A stretch of DNA of 64,000 bases from Theodoxus fluviatilis (lineage: Eukaryota; Mollusca; Gastropoda; Cycloneritida; Neritidae). The translations under genes and the position numbers were made by a program. The stretch lies in assembly GCA_034096865.1 (NCBI GenBank), contig JAWQFJ010000528.1:79293-143292 (forward strand). The letters are read 5' to 3'. Below the pieces are notes generated by a model, which was not told the DNA's origin, did not search any database, and saw nothing but the letters and a program-made list of their open reading frames with translations. This document shows, piece after piece, positions 10,317 through 21,700 of the stretch; position 1 is the stretch's first letter; each line of letters opens with the position of its first letter.

Positions 10317-11303
10317 TTACGCTGTTTTTTGTAAGCTGGGAAATCTCCATTTTTTTCTTAATCGATCTCTCACAGTCATTGCTAACATTACATCCTTTGT
10401 CATCCATGGTGGAAGCGTTGGATGACGTACACGTTTCTTTTTCATAGGAGCATGTTCGTCAATAACTGATAGGAAAAGACTATACCAAAGTTTCAGTGCA
10501 TTGTTAGGGTTTGCAACATTAACTACACTATAAAATGAAGTATTCTGTAAAGCTAAGCAGAATGCTTCTATATTAAATTTCTTGAAACATCTATAATGTA
10601 TGTAGGTGTGGTGATCTTTCCTACACTTAGAAGTTCTGGAATGTAGAGAGCATACTATTGCATAGTGATCACTAATACCTACATTAGGTGACCATACATC
10701 TTTAACAATACAATTGTTTGTGGTATATAGATGATCTATCAAAGTTGATGTCGCCTGTGTGACTCTTGTTGCAGTTTGAACTAATTGTGTGAGACCAAAG
10801 AGAGCAATGGTAAAATCCCATGCATAATTCTTTTTGAAATAATCAATATTGAAATCACCCAACAGAACCACATTCTTTTTGAAGGCACAAACTTTGACCA
10901 TCATTTTTACAAATTCATCATACCAACAGTATGTAGATGCATTTCTGTAGAGAAATACCAACATAACAAATGAGTGCACATTTTCACTTCAAGCCATAAA
11001 CATTCAACATTGAACTTTTCTAAATCTGATCTACGAACTACACATTGTTTCATATCGCAACGAATATATGCTGCCATCCCGGTTTGCCCTGCATGTTCTG
11101 CATCTCGTCTCTCAATATAGAAACCTGGAATATCAATCGTATCGTTACTTATACTTAGATGAAGACGTGTTTCGCATAATCCAAAAATGTGCAACTTTTC
11201 TTTCTGAATAAATAAGTTGATGTCCACCACCTTATTATAAAGATGATAGACATTACTGTGTCCAACGCGCAGGTTGTGCTTTGTCATTGAATGTAGCACC
11301 AAA

Positions 11304-11347
<44 letters not shown>
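10317..11347 (-). pseudogene. LINE endonuclease domain, broken
   Basis: Two overlapping reverse frames (11347-10907 and 10979-10317) together cover an endonuclease/exonuclease/phosphatase-fold domain. The LCETRL motif carries the metal-binding Glu, LLGDFNID the catalytic Asp-Asn pair, and SDHYAI the C-terminal Asp-His pair. The frame change near 10950 shows it is not intact. Confidence 0.75.
11303..11347. repeat. (CA)n microsatellite
   Basis: About 45 bp of CA dinucleotides at the 5' edge of the reverse-strand LINE. Confidence 0.95.
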
Positions 11348-11349
<2 letters not shown>

Positions 11350-11478
11350 ACATACAAATGTTAATTCATTTTTCTAAGTGTAGTAATATTTCTAGTGATG
11401 TGGGTATTGCCACTGCATATAGGGAGGGAAGAAGGGGACAAATGGATGTAAACGCTGGTATGGAGGCATATGCATCAT

Positions 11479-11479
11479 T

Positions 11480-11527
<48 letters not shown>

Positions 11528-11582
11528 GGGGGGGAGGGAGGGAGGGGGAGAGAGAGAGAGGGGGGGGGGAGGGAGGGAGGGG

Positions 11583-11629
<47 letters not shown>
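11479..11629. repeat. (GA)n / GGGA-rich microsatellite
   Basis: GA dinucleotides interrupted by GGGAGG-type purine blocks. All purine on the plus strand. Confidence 0.93.
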
Positions 11630-11635
<6 letters not shown>

Positions 11636-11723
11636 CAAAGGAACGAACTTTATTTTACAAGGGTAGTGAATTAGGCAGTAGTGCCTTTCTTACATTCAGC
11701 CCTTGAGGCAAAATATTCAAATG

Positions 11724-11827
<104 letters not shown>

Positions 11828-11965
11828 CCAGAGACAGTGAGAGAGAGAGTCAGTATAATTATCGCAAGAATTATACATGTGCAATTTCTTAAACATACTA
11901 AAATGGGTAGATAGTGTACCAGAGAAGCAAAATTTAAATATGGAACTTGAAGTGACTACAATGAC

Positions 11966-11966
<1 letters not shown>

Positions 11967-12020
<54 letters not shown>
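11967..12020. repeat. (TA)n microsatellite
   Basis: About 54 bp of TA dinucleotides followed by a short CA run. Confidence 0.95.
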
Positions 12021-12029
<9 letters not shown>

Positions 12030-12638
12030 AAAAACAATTTTCTAAACATCCAAATGTGAAAAACAAATACATACATGTAGGCCAAAGCCTCTTGGTGTAC
12101 ACTCCCTCCCCTGCTCCCCCACCCCCAATCAGCCGGAACCCCTCCAATATTTCAGCCGGGGGTGGCCTGAAGTAAGGATTATGTGAAGAATGGACAATGC
12201 AGGATACACGACTTAGCCGTTCCAGATGAAAGCGTGGAAAACTATGTCATTGGATGATGCCTGAGAATAGTGCGAATTTTGTCTTTGAACATAGGCAAGG
12301 ATTTGATACATTTTATTTCATCAGGCAGTGTATTCCACAGAGCAGCCTCTCACCAGCATTTCTTACAAATGAAAGCTATATGTGGATGTAACATGTACGA
12401 GTGCCACTAAACGGATAATTTAGTAAGGGGGAGATAACTACTGATGCATAACAGGAAGTTCTTTGCGCTTTTTATGTCTCATTGCGCGCAAGGAAATCTG
12501 CCAAATTGTCTGATAAAGATTGCTAATACAGAACAATTTATCGCACAATCTTAATAAATGCATTTGTTTTAGATGACTGGATAACTTCTAAATATTTTTA
12601 TCTACAAGGACAAGAATCAATAACAGCGTTATAGTGCA

Positions 12639-12652
12639 GTTGCTATGGCTGC
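12639..12652 (+). promoter_or_regulatory. X-box-like RFX site upstream of DRC7
   Basis: GTTGCTATGGCTGC lies 97-110 bp before the DRC7 ATG. The left half matches the RFX half-site GTTGCY, the 2-nt spacer is typical, and the right half GGCTGC matches GGCAAC at four of six positions. RFX factors drive many ciliary genes through X-boxes at about this distance from the start codon. The identification is by consensus only. Confidence 0.45.
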
Positions 12653-12748
12653 GGATTTGTTTTCCGAGGTGGTCACACGGCGAGTTCGAGCGGCCTGTGT
12701 TGACAACACGGAAACATTTACCTGCTTTGAAAGAATAGATCTTCAAAA

Positions 12749-13014
12749 ATGGAGGAAGATCCATCGGCAACTTCTCTGAATGCCCAGGGCGAAGTAAAGA
12801 CGTATAATCCCCCTGATGTATTGATACACGACGTAGATGAGGAAAAACCGGAGGGTGAGGAAGGAGAGAAGCCAGAGGGCGGCGAGGAGGGTGAGGCGAA
12901 AGGAGAGGGAGAGGAGAAACATCCTGCAGAATTAGAAGAGGAGATGACTGAAGATGCAGAGGCCCTCAAAGTAGAACTCGCCAAAATACAGGTCGCAATG
13001 CCCAAGACTGAACC
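12749..13014 (+). CDS. DRC7: DRC7 exon 1
   Basis: Starts at an ATG in good context (AAAATGG) and encodes MEEDPSATSLNAQGEV followed by a Glu/Gly/Pro-rich disordered segment, ending KIQVAMPKTE plus two bases of a Pro codon. The donor is GTAAGT at 13015. Acidic N-termini are usual in DRC7. No earlier in-frame ATG was used because this one begins the continuous frame. Confidence 0.88.
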
Positions 13015-13507
13015 GTAAGTATGAAATGAATTATGATCTCCTCAGCTCGTGTCGTTATCACGTTTTCCCTCTCTAACGTTTAGTTCGATATGTTTGACGT
13101 ACGTTTATCTTATGAAAGGCGTCTGCATGATCCGAAAGCTGTGACATGTAAACAGCACCATAGAGGATGCACCTGCACTAAAACAAAAATTCTTTGAGCA
13201 CAATTCTTCAAATTTACTTTTAATTACAACATGCATCACGGAGACCACTTAGCGAACTTGAGTATGCACGTGAGTACATGTGGGGCACACAAACGTGCGC
13301 GCATACTTGCTCCTTTGCATTCTGTGTTTGCATGCTAGCACAGAGTTATTTTGAAGTAACTGAAATGTTTTAAAGCATCCACCCTATCGTTTTTCCCTTG
13401 TAACGCGCCGATTCCACAAATTTAGCCATCTTTATCATTGCTGTTGAAGGGGTGAAGTTTTGCACTGACGGTAATTTACAGCGTGTTTCTGCCGGGTGTT
13501 GCTGCAG
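13015..13507 (+). other. DRC7 intron 1, nothing else recognised
   Basis: A 493-bp intron with GTAAGT donor and TTGCTGCAG acceptor. No repeat was recognised. Confidence 0.7.
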
Positions 13508-13679
13508 AGTCCCAATGGATGCCTTTGACCCTGCTGAATTTACCGCCTCCTACAAGGACAACCTTCCCAAAGAGAAACTGGTGCTGCAGTATGCAGACAA
13601 CTTCAAGCGGCAGTACATCCACCTCTACCGAGATCGCATGCCTCTTTTCCTCAATCCCGTCAACGAATGTGGACTGGAG
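13508..13679 (+). CDS. DRC7: DRC7 exon 2
   Basis: Follows GTTGCTGCAG and ends before GTAAGC. Encodes VPMDAFDPAEFTASYKDN, then KEKLVLQYADNFKRQYIHLY and DRMPLFLNPVNECGLE, a strongly conserved DRC7 segment. It completes the split Pro codon and ends in phase 0. Confidence 0.93.
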
Positions 13680-14343
13680 GTAAGCAGTAATGGACTGTCT
13701 CCAAACATAGGTTGCAGTTTTCCTAAGATAATGGAGACATGTGCTTGAATTGTCTTTGCCTAGAATCCTGCTATATGAAAAGAGTTTGTTTTCCCTATAC
13801 TTGAAATCTATTGAAAACTTTTTTGTGGGGGTGAGAGGAAGTTTGGGGGTGGGGATGGGGGCGGTTGGGGTGGGGGAAAGCAGTCTATGACATACTTGCC
13901 CCTGTAAGCTGCAGATCATTCAAAATGCCATGAAGACAGATCTAACTATGGAACACTGAAGTTTTCTCATTTTAGTCTGAAGAAGTCACTATTACACCAA
14001 AAGACTGGATTATTTATGTCAACATGACCTCTCTCACTCCTCTAATCACATTTATTTATTATGTATTCACATTACTTCAATGAACAAAGATAAATGGGGT
14101 TGAGATGAGAGGATGACATCATCTTCAAGTCTCAAGAAATGTAGTCACTCAGAACAGTAAGCAAGAGTGATTGTTCCATGGAGTCATGTCTTCCGACAGT
14201 TGTGTTTACCAAATTATTAAAACTTTGAGCAACTTTGAAGCAGAAATTGAAATGAAATTGTGGGTTTGGGAAGGGCATGCAGTGAGTAGTGTAATGCTTG
14301 TCATTGTCACCAATGCACATAAACTGTTCTGTTACTGTTTCAG
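13680..14343 (+). other. DRC7 intron 2, no distinct element recognised
   Basis: A 664-bp intron with a G-rich stretch near 13825-13875. Nothing else recognised. Confidence 0.7.
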
Positions 14344-14469
14344 AAATTTGTGTGTACCACTATTAGACCTACACAGCTCCCGTTCAATGAGCTCTACAAC
14401 TGGGAGTCATGTGCAGAGTTTGTCAGTGATTACCTCAACTTCATTGCACTGGAGCCACCTTTTGAACTG
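14344..14469 (+). CDS. DRC7: DRC7 exon 3
   Basis: Follows TACTGTTTCAG and ends before GTGAGT. Encodes KFVCTTIRPTQLPFNELYNW and ESCAEFVSDYLNFIALEPPF, 42 codons in phase 0. It immediately precedes the transglutaminase-like region. Confidence 0.93.
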
Positions 14470-14870
14470 GTGAGTTTTGTCCACATCTGTTGCACCATGC
14501 AGACTCTAGGTAACTGCTGTTGTCTTGAGTATCTTAGAAATATGCTCCATTGTCTTTTCATGACGTAAATACAGACTGAACTGTGTGGCTGCAATTTCTC
14601 ATATCTCATGTACTGGAAGCAGTAGGTTTTTGATTTGATTGATTATTAATGTTAAGGGGCTACTTTGCAAGTCTGACATGAAAATCTGGAGAGAAATGCG
14701 ACTTTTAATTTCTCGTATAGAACTCCATACATATACTACTCTGCTTTTTGGTGATGCAAGACAAGAGTGACACACCTCTAATCTGATTATCTAGGAAATG
14801 AGTCAAAAGCTCTTTATGCATGAAGGAATGGTTTGATACTGTGCCTTTACATGTTTCCCCTTTTTTCCAG

Positions 14871-15065
14871 CCTGTGCGTCTGATCTCCCCTGCAACGGTG
14901 TTAAAGATTCAGAAAGGGAACTGCTTTGAGTATAGCACGCTGCTCTGCTCCCTGCTTATCGCAGCTGGCTATGATGCCTATGTTGTCAATGGTTATGCCA
15001 CTAGAGAAGTGTGTCTTGCAGATGAGACACGTGAAATTTGTCCCTTGCTGAAGAAAAAAGAAGAG
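14871..15065 (+). CDS. DRC7: DRC7 exon 4, transglutaminase/protease-like core
   Basis: Follows a strong pyrimidine tract (CCCCTTTTTTCCAG) and ends before GTAATT. Encodes PVRLISPATVLKIQKGNCFE, YSTLLCSLLIAAGYDAYVVN and GYATREVCLADETREICPLL. The NCFEYSTLLCSLL motif corresponds to the cysteine-helix of the transglutaminase-like fold, and VVNGYA to the following strand. Whether it is catalytic is unknown; in DRC7 the fold is thought to be structural. The donor lies 12 nt from a 270-bp pyrimidine tract. Confidence 0.95.
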
Positions 15066-15075
15066 GTAATTCATG

Positions 15076-15077
<2 letters not shown>

Positions 15078-15106
<29 letters not shown>

Positions 15107-15174
15107 CTTCTTCTTCTTCTTCTTCTTCTTCTTCTTCTTCTTCTTCTTCTTCTTCTTCTTCTTCTTCTTCTTCT

Positions 15175-15221
<47 letters not shown>

Positions 15222-15350
15222 TTCTTCTTCTTCTTCTTCTTCTTCTTCTTTCTTCTTCTTCTTCTTCTTCTTCTTCTTCTTCTTCTTCTTCTTCTTCTTC
15301 TTCTTCTTCTTCTTCTTCTTCTTCTTCTTCTTCTTCTTCTCTTCCTCTTC
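15078..15350 (+). repeat. (TTC)n microsatellite in DRC7 intron 4
   Basis: About 270 bp of CTT/TTC triplets with a few interruptions, all pyrimidine on the transcribed-sense strand. It begins 13 nt after the exon 4 donor and ends in CTCTTCCTCTTCACAGG, which looks like a strong 3' splice site. GAA/TTC tracts of this length can form triplex DNA. Confidence 0.96.
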
Positions 15351-15647
15351 ACAGGAAAACATATTTAACATCAGACTGCATGAGAGACAAATATAATTTC
15401 TAGGAAAACAACAGATTGCTATCCAAGGCTTTGTGGAAAATACATAGACTCCAGGTTTCATATACCCACAGAGTCTGTCTTATTTGGAGTTGCAGGACTG
15501 ACAATGAAGGTGTCTGATGGGATGCACGGACCCATGCTTCCAGTAGTTTCCTGGCTGTCCATGTAGATACTTGACTCATCCACCTTTTTCCTTGCATGCA
15601 AGACTGTGTCTAGACCACTGAATAATTGACTTCTTTTTGCCATGCAG

Positions 15648-15806
15648 CTGAAGCAGGAAGAGAAGAAGAAAGAGCTGAAGAAGTACACCGTCAAGCCTGC
15701 CAAAGACTTGAGAAGTAGATATGAGATAAAAATGGAAAACAGAAGAATCGCCGAGAAAGAAGCTGAGGAAGAAAAGAGGAGAAAGGAAGAGGAAGAGAGA
15801 CAACTG
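15648..15806 (+). CDS. DRC7: DRC7 exon 5, coiled coil
   Basis: Follows CTTTTTGCCATGCAG and ends before GTGAGT. Encodes LKQEEKKKELKKYTVKPAKD, LRSRYEIKMENRRIAEKEAE and EEKRRKEEEERQL, 53 codons. The Lys/Glu heptad-like composition indicates a coiled coil, the feature behind the name CCDC135. Confidence 0.92.
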
Positions 15807-16329
15807 GTGAGTAGAAACTGCCACTCCATGCATTTTGAATAGGAATGCTACATTTTTGCATTCTGATGTCTTTGTGGTCTTTATCTGGTTCTTTCTCACT
15901 TTCTGCCTGTGTCATGTTTGGGAGCTGGTCGATTTTTGAGTCTGTTTTTGTGTGAGGCCAAAGCAAAAAGTGGTGTGGTTAAGGTAACATGGCTAAAAAG
16001 ACAAGGATCAGTAGGTCAGCCTGAACTTTGCATAATTATATTTTCTCTTTTAGAAGAGGCCAGATTGAACACAAACCAAACTTTCTTTCACTGAAAACAT
16101 TAAAAAAAACTTCAGTAGTGGATTCTCTGAGTGCTCATCTGGCAGGAAAGATAGGACTGCAAGCACTTCCTTGTTTACCATCCTTTTCTTTTCTTTTCTT
16201 GCTCACATTATCCAAAAAAGTTTAGGATCAGTAGAAAAAAATAGGGCCAGTCAGGTTACTTTAACCACAATTCAAACCCCCCCCCAAAAAAAAAAAAAAA
16301 AAAACCAAAAAACAAACAACAACATTAAA

Positions 16330-16440
16330 ACAAACTAGGGAAATCAAGATTTGACTTGCTTTTATGCTAACCAATTCTAGTGATCTTATAGTCATTGGCC
16401 TTAAATAGCCTCCAAAGATTCATAGGTTAACAGTTCCATT
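16330..16440 (-). repeat. Dispersed family A fragment, reverse orientation
   Basis: Contains the reverse core (TAGCCTCCAAAGATTCATAGG, diverged) and ends in CATTCATT microsatellite as other copies do in CATCCATCC. Confidence 0.5.
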
Positions 16441-16757
16441 CATTCATTAATCCATTCATTCATCCATTCATTCATCCATTCATTCATCCATTCATTCATC
16501 CCTCCCTCCTTCCCTCCCTCCCTCCCTCCCTATCTCCCTCCCTATCTCCCTCCCTCCCTACCTCTCTCCCTCCATCCATTCATCCATTCATCCATCCATC
16601 CATTCATTCATCCATCCATCCATCCATTCATTCATCCATTCATCCATCCATCCATCCATTCATTCATCCATTTATCCATCCATTCATTCATCCATTCATC
16701 CATCCATTCATTCATCCATTCATTCATTCATCCATTCATCCATTCATTCATCCATCA
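16438..16757. repeat. (CATT)n/(CATC)n/(CCCT)n tetranucleotide array
   Basis: Tetranucleotide repeats with changing motif (CATT, CATC, CCCT). It ends about 10 bp before exon 6 and supplies the pyrimidine-rich sequence upstream of its acceptor. Confidence 0.93.
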
Positions 16758-16767
16758 TGCCTCACAG

Positions 16768-16986
16768 GAGCTGGAGAAGCCTCCTGCTGACCCCCTGCAT
16801 GGACTGCGCATCCACTCGTGGGTGCTGGTGTTGTGTGGGAAGCGAGAGGTGCCAGAGAGCTTCTTCATCGAGCCTTTCACCGGACTTTCCCAGCCTCTTG
16901 ACTGCCCCAACTACCTTGGCATCGAGTCTGTGTGGAACAACACCAACTACTGGGTCAACATGCAGGACTGCTCTGAGGGAGTCAAG
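16768..16986 (+). CDS. DRC7: DRC7 exon 6
   Basis: Follows CATGCCTCACAG and ends before GTGAGT. Encodes [40 protein letters not shown] and [20 protein letters not shown] among its 73 codons. HSWVL and FIEPFTG are hallmark DRC7 motifs, and the last stretch is the Trp-Asn-Tyr-Trp-Val strand of the core domain. Confidence 0.95.
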
Positions 16987-17109
16987 GTGAGTCATATTGG
17001 GGGCTTTTTTTCTTGTTTTTTTCCGACTTTAAATTCTTTATTCAGCACAATATCTTACAACACAAGTCACAAAGCAAGTAGCGCCGAGTGAAGAGGAAAA
17101 AAGCTTAAG

Positions 17110-17196
17110 ACAACACACACACGCACGCACGCACGCACGCACGCACACACATACACACACACACACATACACACACACACACACACATATACACAT

Positions 17197-17244
<48 letters not shown>

Positions 17245-17251
17245 ACACACA

Positions 17252-17313
<62 letters not shown>

Positions 17314-17352
17314 TGCACGCAATCATGCACACACACACACACACACATACAC
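17110..17352. repeat. (CA)n/(GCAC)n microsatellite in DRC7 intron 6
   Basis: Mixed CA dinucleotide and CACG tetranucleotide repeats of about 240 bp. Confidence 0.95.
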
Positions 17353-17736
17353 AGAAAAAAAACACACCCGCAAACCCCCCTGAAAACCCCCCATCTCCCC
17401 ACACACCCTTCATCTTGCCCCTCCCCCATCCCACCGCCCCATCACCCGTCAACCCCACTCCACCCCACCCACATGCACATTTTTAAGAATAAGATATCTG
17501 CAGACCTCTGCAATAAATTTACATATATGGTGTCGTTATTTTTACTGTGTGAGATTGAAGTGAAGAATGAAAAATATTTGCTACCTTTGAGAGATTCAGA
17601 TGGCTGAAACTAAGCATTTGCCAGTATATTTCTTTTTCCACACACAGGCAGACTTGTGTTTACACTTTGATATAGGCACCTGGCCTGAGCAGACACACTT
17701 CCCTTGTACTGCTTGGCTGATCTGTTTTTGGAAGGC

Positions 17737-17984
17737 TTGCTGTGATGCTCTGATGAATGGTTTATGGAGGCTGCTGTGATGCTCTGATGAATGGTTTATG
17801 GAAGGCTTGCTGTGATGCTCTGATGAATGGTTTATGGAGGGCTTGCTGTGATGCTCTGATGAATGGTTTATGGAGGGCTTGCTGTGATGCTCTGATGAAT
17901 GGTTTATGGAAGGCTTGCTGTGATGCTCTGATGAATGGTTTATGGAAGGCTTGCTGTGATGCTCTGATGAATGGTTTATGGAGG
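17737..17984 (+). repeat. 36-bp minisatellite, about 7 copies, DRC7 intron 6
   Basis: The unit contains CTTGCTGTGATGCTCTGATG and AATGGTTTATGGAAGG. It ends about 24 bp before the exon 7 start, so the last unit lies over the normal branch-point region. Confidence 0.95.
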
Positions 17985-18007
17985 CTGATGTCCTGCCGCC
18001 TTTGCAG

Positions 18008-18200
18008 ACCATGAAGTATGACCTGGGAGACCCCACGTTGTGGGAGTACATGTTTCCTGGCCTGGACAAACCCATCCTGCAAATTCCTGAGGCAGAGGAG
18101 GACAACTTTGACTTTGACGATGAGGATGAGGAAGAGGAGGTAGAGAAACATCTGGACATGCCACCATCTTGGGTTGAACCACTGAGGCTCACCCTGAAAG
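18008..18200 (+). CDS. DRC7: DRC7 exon 7 (GC donor)
   Basis: Follows CCGCCTTTGCAG. Encodes TMKYDLGDPTLWEYMFPGLD, an acidic run (DDEDEEEEV), then DMPPSWVEPLRLTLK plus one base. DMPPSWVEP is strongly DRC7-like. The frame and the next exon require the junction at AAAG/GCAAGT (18200/18201): the donor is GC, not GT. With a GC donor the remaining bases match the 5' splice-site consensus, as is usual for GC-AG introns. Confidence 0.9.
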
Positions 18201-18202
18201 GC

Positions 18203-18628
18203 AAGTTGAGGCCCAGACATGGGGGATAACTCCCAACGTAAAACCACATCTTTCACGGTCTTTTTCTTGTCTCCTCACTCGTCTCTAAAAGAAATTAAAT
18301 TCACAGTGAGAACTGATGCTTGATCTGTGTTTGGAGGGATTCATGATGATTCTAGTAAGTGCAGTCCGTGAATCACCACTATTCCCTTTCCTTGGGTGCA
18401 GTGACTGAATGGGTGAAATGGAATACACAGTCATTTGTATAAGTGTATTTATGAATATAGAACATCTACCAAATATTTGTCATTCTTCTTTGTGCCCTTC
18501 ATCAGAGCATATCTACCCATGTGTTTGCATGCATGACAGCAAGGGGTCTTTTTTCACCCCTAGGAAATGAATTATTGACTAGAGAACATATTTTGATATT
18601 TCATTTGGTCTGGATATTATCCCCACAG
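18203..18628 (+). other. DRC7 intron 7, nothing recognised
   Basis: A 428-bp GC-AG intron (18201-18628) with acceptor TTATCCCCACAG. No repeat seen. Confidence 0.7.
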
Positions 18629-18757
18629 ATTTCCAGATGAGATGCCCCCAAGGCAAAAAGACAAAGCTGTACAAGAAAGCCAAGCTGGAAAAGTTTGCCC
18701 ACTACCTCATGCCCGATGGCCTGGTTAGTCGCCTCTCAGTCTACGACAATAAGGAAT
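18629..18757 (+). CDS. DRC7: DRC7 exon 8
   Basis: Begins after TATCCCCACAG. Encodes (D)FQMRCPQGKKTKLYKKAKLE, KFAHYLMPDGLVSRLSVYDN and KE plus one base, ending at GAAT before GTAAGT. RCPQGKK and LYKKAKLE identify DRC7. Its last 25 nt are the seed of the 40-bp tandem array filling the next intron, so the exact donor used is formally ambiguous; the first donor keeps the protein collinear with other DRC7 proteins. Confidence 0.9.
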
Positions 18758-21700
18758 GTAAGTATCAGTTGTCTCTCAGTCTATGGCAATAAGGAATGTA
18801 AGTGTCAGTTGTCTCTCAGTCCATGACAATAAGGAATGTAAGTATCAGTTGTCTCTCAGTCTACGACAATAAGGAATGTAAGTGTCAGTTGTCTCTCAGT
18901 CTACGACAATAAGGAATGTATGTATCAGTTGTCTCTCAGTCTACGACAATAAGGAATGTAAGTATCAGTTGTCTCTCAGTCTACGACAATAAGGAATGTA
19001 TGTATCAGTTGTCTCTGTCTACGACAATAAGGAATGTAAGTATCAGTTGTCTCTCAGTCTATGACAATAAGGAATGTAAGTATCAGTTGTCTCTCAGTCT
19101 ACGACAATAAGGAATGTAAGTGTCAGTTGTCTCTCAGTCTATGACAATAAGGAATGTAAGTATCAGTTGTCTCTCAGTCTACGACAATAAGGAATGTAAG
19201 TGTCAGTTGTCTCTCAGTCTATGACAATAAGGAATGTAAGTATCAGTTGCCTCTCAGTCTACGACAATAAGGAATGTAAGTATCAGTTGTCTCTCAGTCT
19301 ATGACAATAAGGAATGTAAGTATCAGTTGTCTCTCAGTCTATGACAATAAGGAATGTAAGTATCAGTTGTCTCTCAGTCTATGACAATAAGGAATGTAAG
19401 TATCAGTTGTCTCTCAGTCTATGACAATAAGGAATGTAAGTATCAGTTGTCTCTCAGTCTATGACAATAAGGAATGTAAGTATCAGTTGTCTCTCAGTCT
19501 ATGACAATAAGGAATGTAAGTATCAGTTGTCTCTCAGTCTATGACAATAAGGAATGTAAGTATCAGTTGTCTCTCAGTCTATGACAATAAGGAATGTAAG
19601 TATCAGTTGTCTCTCAGTCTATGACAATAAGGAATGTAAGTATCAGTTGTCTCTCAGTCTATGACAATAAGGAATGTAAGTATCAGTTGTCTCTCAGTCT
19701 ATGACAATAAGGAATGTAAGTATCAGTTGCCTCTCAGTCTACGACAATAAGGAATGTAAGTATCAGTTGTCTCTCAGTCTATGACAATAAGGAATGTAAG
19801 TATCAGTTGTCTCTCAGTCTATGACAATAAGGAATGTAAGTATCAGTTGTCTCTCAGTCTATGACAATAAGGAATGTAAGTATCAGTTGTCTCTCAGTCT
19901 ACGACAATAAGGAATGTAAGTATCAGTTGTCTCTCAGTCTACGACAATAAGGAATGTAAGTATCAGGTTGTCTCTCAGTCTACGACAATAAGGAATGTAA
20001 GTATCAGTTGTCTCTCAGTCCACGACAATAAGGAATGTAAGTATCAGTTGTCTCTCAGTCTACGACAATAAGGAATGTAAGTATCAGTTGTCTCTCAGTC
20101 TACGACAATAAGGAATGTAAGTATCAGTTGTCTCTCAGTCTACGACAATAAGGAATGTAAGTATCAGTTGTCTCTCAGTCTACGACAATAAGGAATGTAA
20201 GTATCAGTTGTCTCTCAGTCTACGACAATAAGGAATGTAAGTATCAGTTGTCTCTCAGTCTACGACAATAAGGAATGTAAGTGTCAGTTGTCTCTCAGTC
20301 TATGACAATAAGGAATGTATGTATCAGTTGTCTCTGTCTACGACAATAAGGAATGTAAGTGTCAGTTGTCTCTCAGTCTACGACAATAAGGAATGTAAGT
20401 ATCAGTTGTCTCTCAGTCTACGACAATAAGGAATGTAAGTGTCAGTTGTCTCTCAGTCTATGACAATAAGGAATGTAAGTGTCAGTTGTCTCTCAGTCTA
20501 CGACAATAAGGAATGTAAGTATCAGTTGTCTCTCAGTCTACGACAATAAGGAATGTAAGTATCAGTTGTCTCTGTCTACGACAATAAGGAATGTAAGTGT
20601 CAGTTGTCTCTCAGTCTACGACAATAAGGAATGTAAGTATCAGTTGTCTCTCAGTCTACGACAATAAGGAATGTAAGTATCAGTTGTCTCTCAGTCTACG
20701 ACAATAAGGAATGTAAGTATCAGTTGTCTCTCAGTCTACGACAATAAGGAATGTAAGTATCAGTTGTCTCTGTCTACGACAATAAGGAATGTAAGTGTCA
20801 GTTGTCTCTCAGTCTACGACAATAAGGAATGTAAGTGTCAGTTGTCTCTCAGTCTACGACAATAAGGAATGTAAGTGTCAGTTGCCTCTCAGTCTATGAC
20901 AATAAGGAATGTAAGTATCAGTTGTCTCTCAGTCTATGACAATAAGGAATGTATGTATCAGTTGTCTCTCAGTCTATAACAATAAGGAATGTAAGTATCA
21001 GTTGTCTCTCAGTCTACGACAATAAGGAATGTAAGTATCAGTTGTCTCTCAGTCTACGACAATAAGGAATGTAAGTGTCAGTTGTCTCTCAGTCTATGAC
21101 AATAAGGAATGTAAGTATCAGTCGCCTCTCAGTCTACGACAATAAGGAATGTAAGTATCAGTTGTCTCTCAGTCTACGACAATAAGGAATGTAAGTATCA
21201 GTTGTCTCTCAGTCTACGACAATAAGGAATGTAAGTATCAGTTGTCTCTCAGTCTACGACAATAAGGAATGTAAGTATCAGTTGTCTCTCAGTCTACGAC
21301 AATAAGGTATGTAAGTATCAGTTGTCTCTCAGTCTACGACAATAAGGAATGTAAGTATCAGTTGTCTCTCAGTCTACGACAATAAGGAATGTAAGTGTCA
21401 GTTGTCTCTCAGTCTACGACAATAAGGAATGTAAACTTGTATCAGTTGTCTCTCAGTCTACGACAATAAGGAATGTAAGTATCAGTTGTCTCTCAGTCTA
21501 CGACAATAAGGAATGTAAGTGTCAGTTGTCTCTCAGTCTACGACAATAAGGAATGTAAGTATCAGTTGTCTCTGTCTACGACAATAAGGAATGTAAGTAT
21601 CAGTTGTCTCTCAGTCTACGACAATAAGGAATGTAAGTATCAGTTGTCTCTCAGTCTACGACAATAAGGAATGTAAGTATCAGTTGTCTCTCAGTCTATG

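Larger units (their letters stand above)
7111..11345 (-). mobile_element. Degenerate LINE retrotransposon, CR1/L2/jockey-like, interrupted by a DNA transposon
   Basis: Read on the reverse strand from about 11300 to 7111. The 5' part encodes an apurinic endonuclease-like domain (IFGLCETRLH near 11160, LLGDFNIDYF near 10850, GISDHYAIVC near 10660). Then comes a reverse transcriptase: DEWKIAKVIPLPK and DDFRPISILSILSKPLEKH at 9760-9860, SGFRPKHSC near 9670, and the catalytic FADD at about 9310. A C-terminal segment, ATMWNTLSNSLKIAKSLEKF, lies near 8570. The coding region is broken into several frames. The 3' UTR continues past 8370, is interrupted by the element at 7221-8361, and finishes with AATAAAGTTTAATCAATCAA, a short tandem tail typical of CR1/L2-type LINEs. 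The 5' end abuts a (CA)n tract. Confidence 0.8.
15807..16767 (+). other. DRC7 intron 5 with family A fragment and CATT/CCCT microsatellite
   Basis: Contains an A-run near 16288-16303, a reversed family A fragment (about 16330-16440), then about 320 bp of CATT, CATC and CCTCC tetranucleotide repeats (16438-16757) reaching to within 10 nt of the exon 6 acceptor. Confidence 0.75.

Noticed and set aside
14901..15461. Frames of poly-Phe, poly-Ser, poly-Glu and poly-Lys
   Set aside because: They are translations of the (TTC)n microsatellite. Only the DRC7 exon 4 part up to 15065 is coding.
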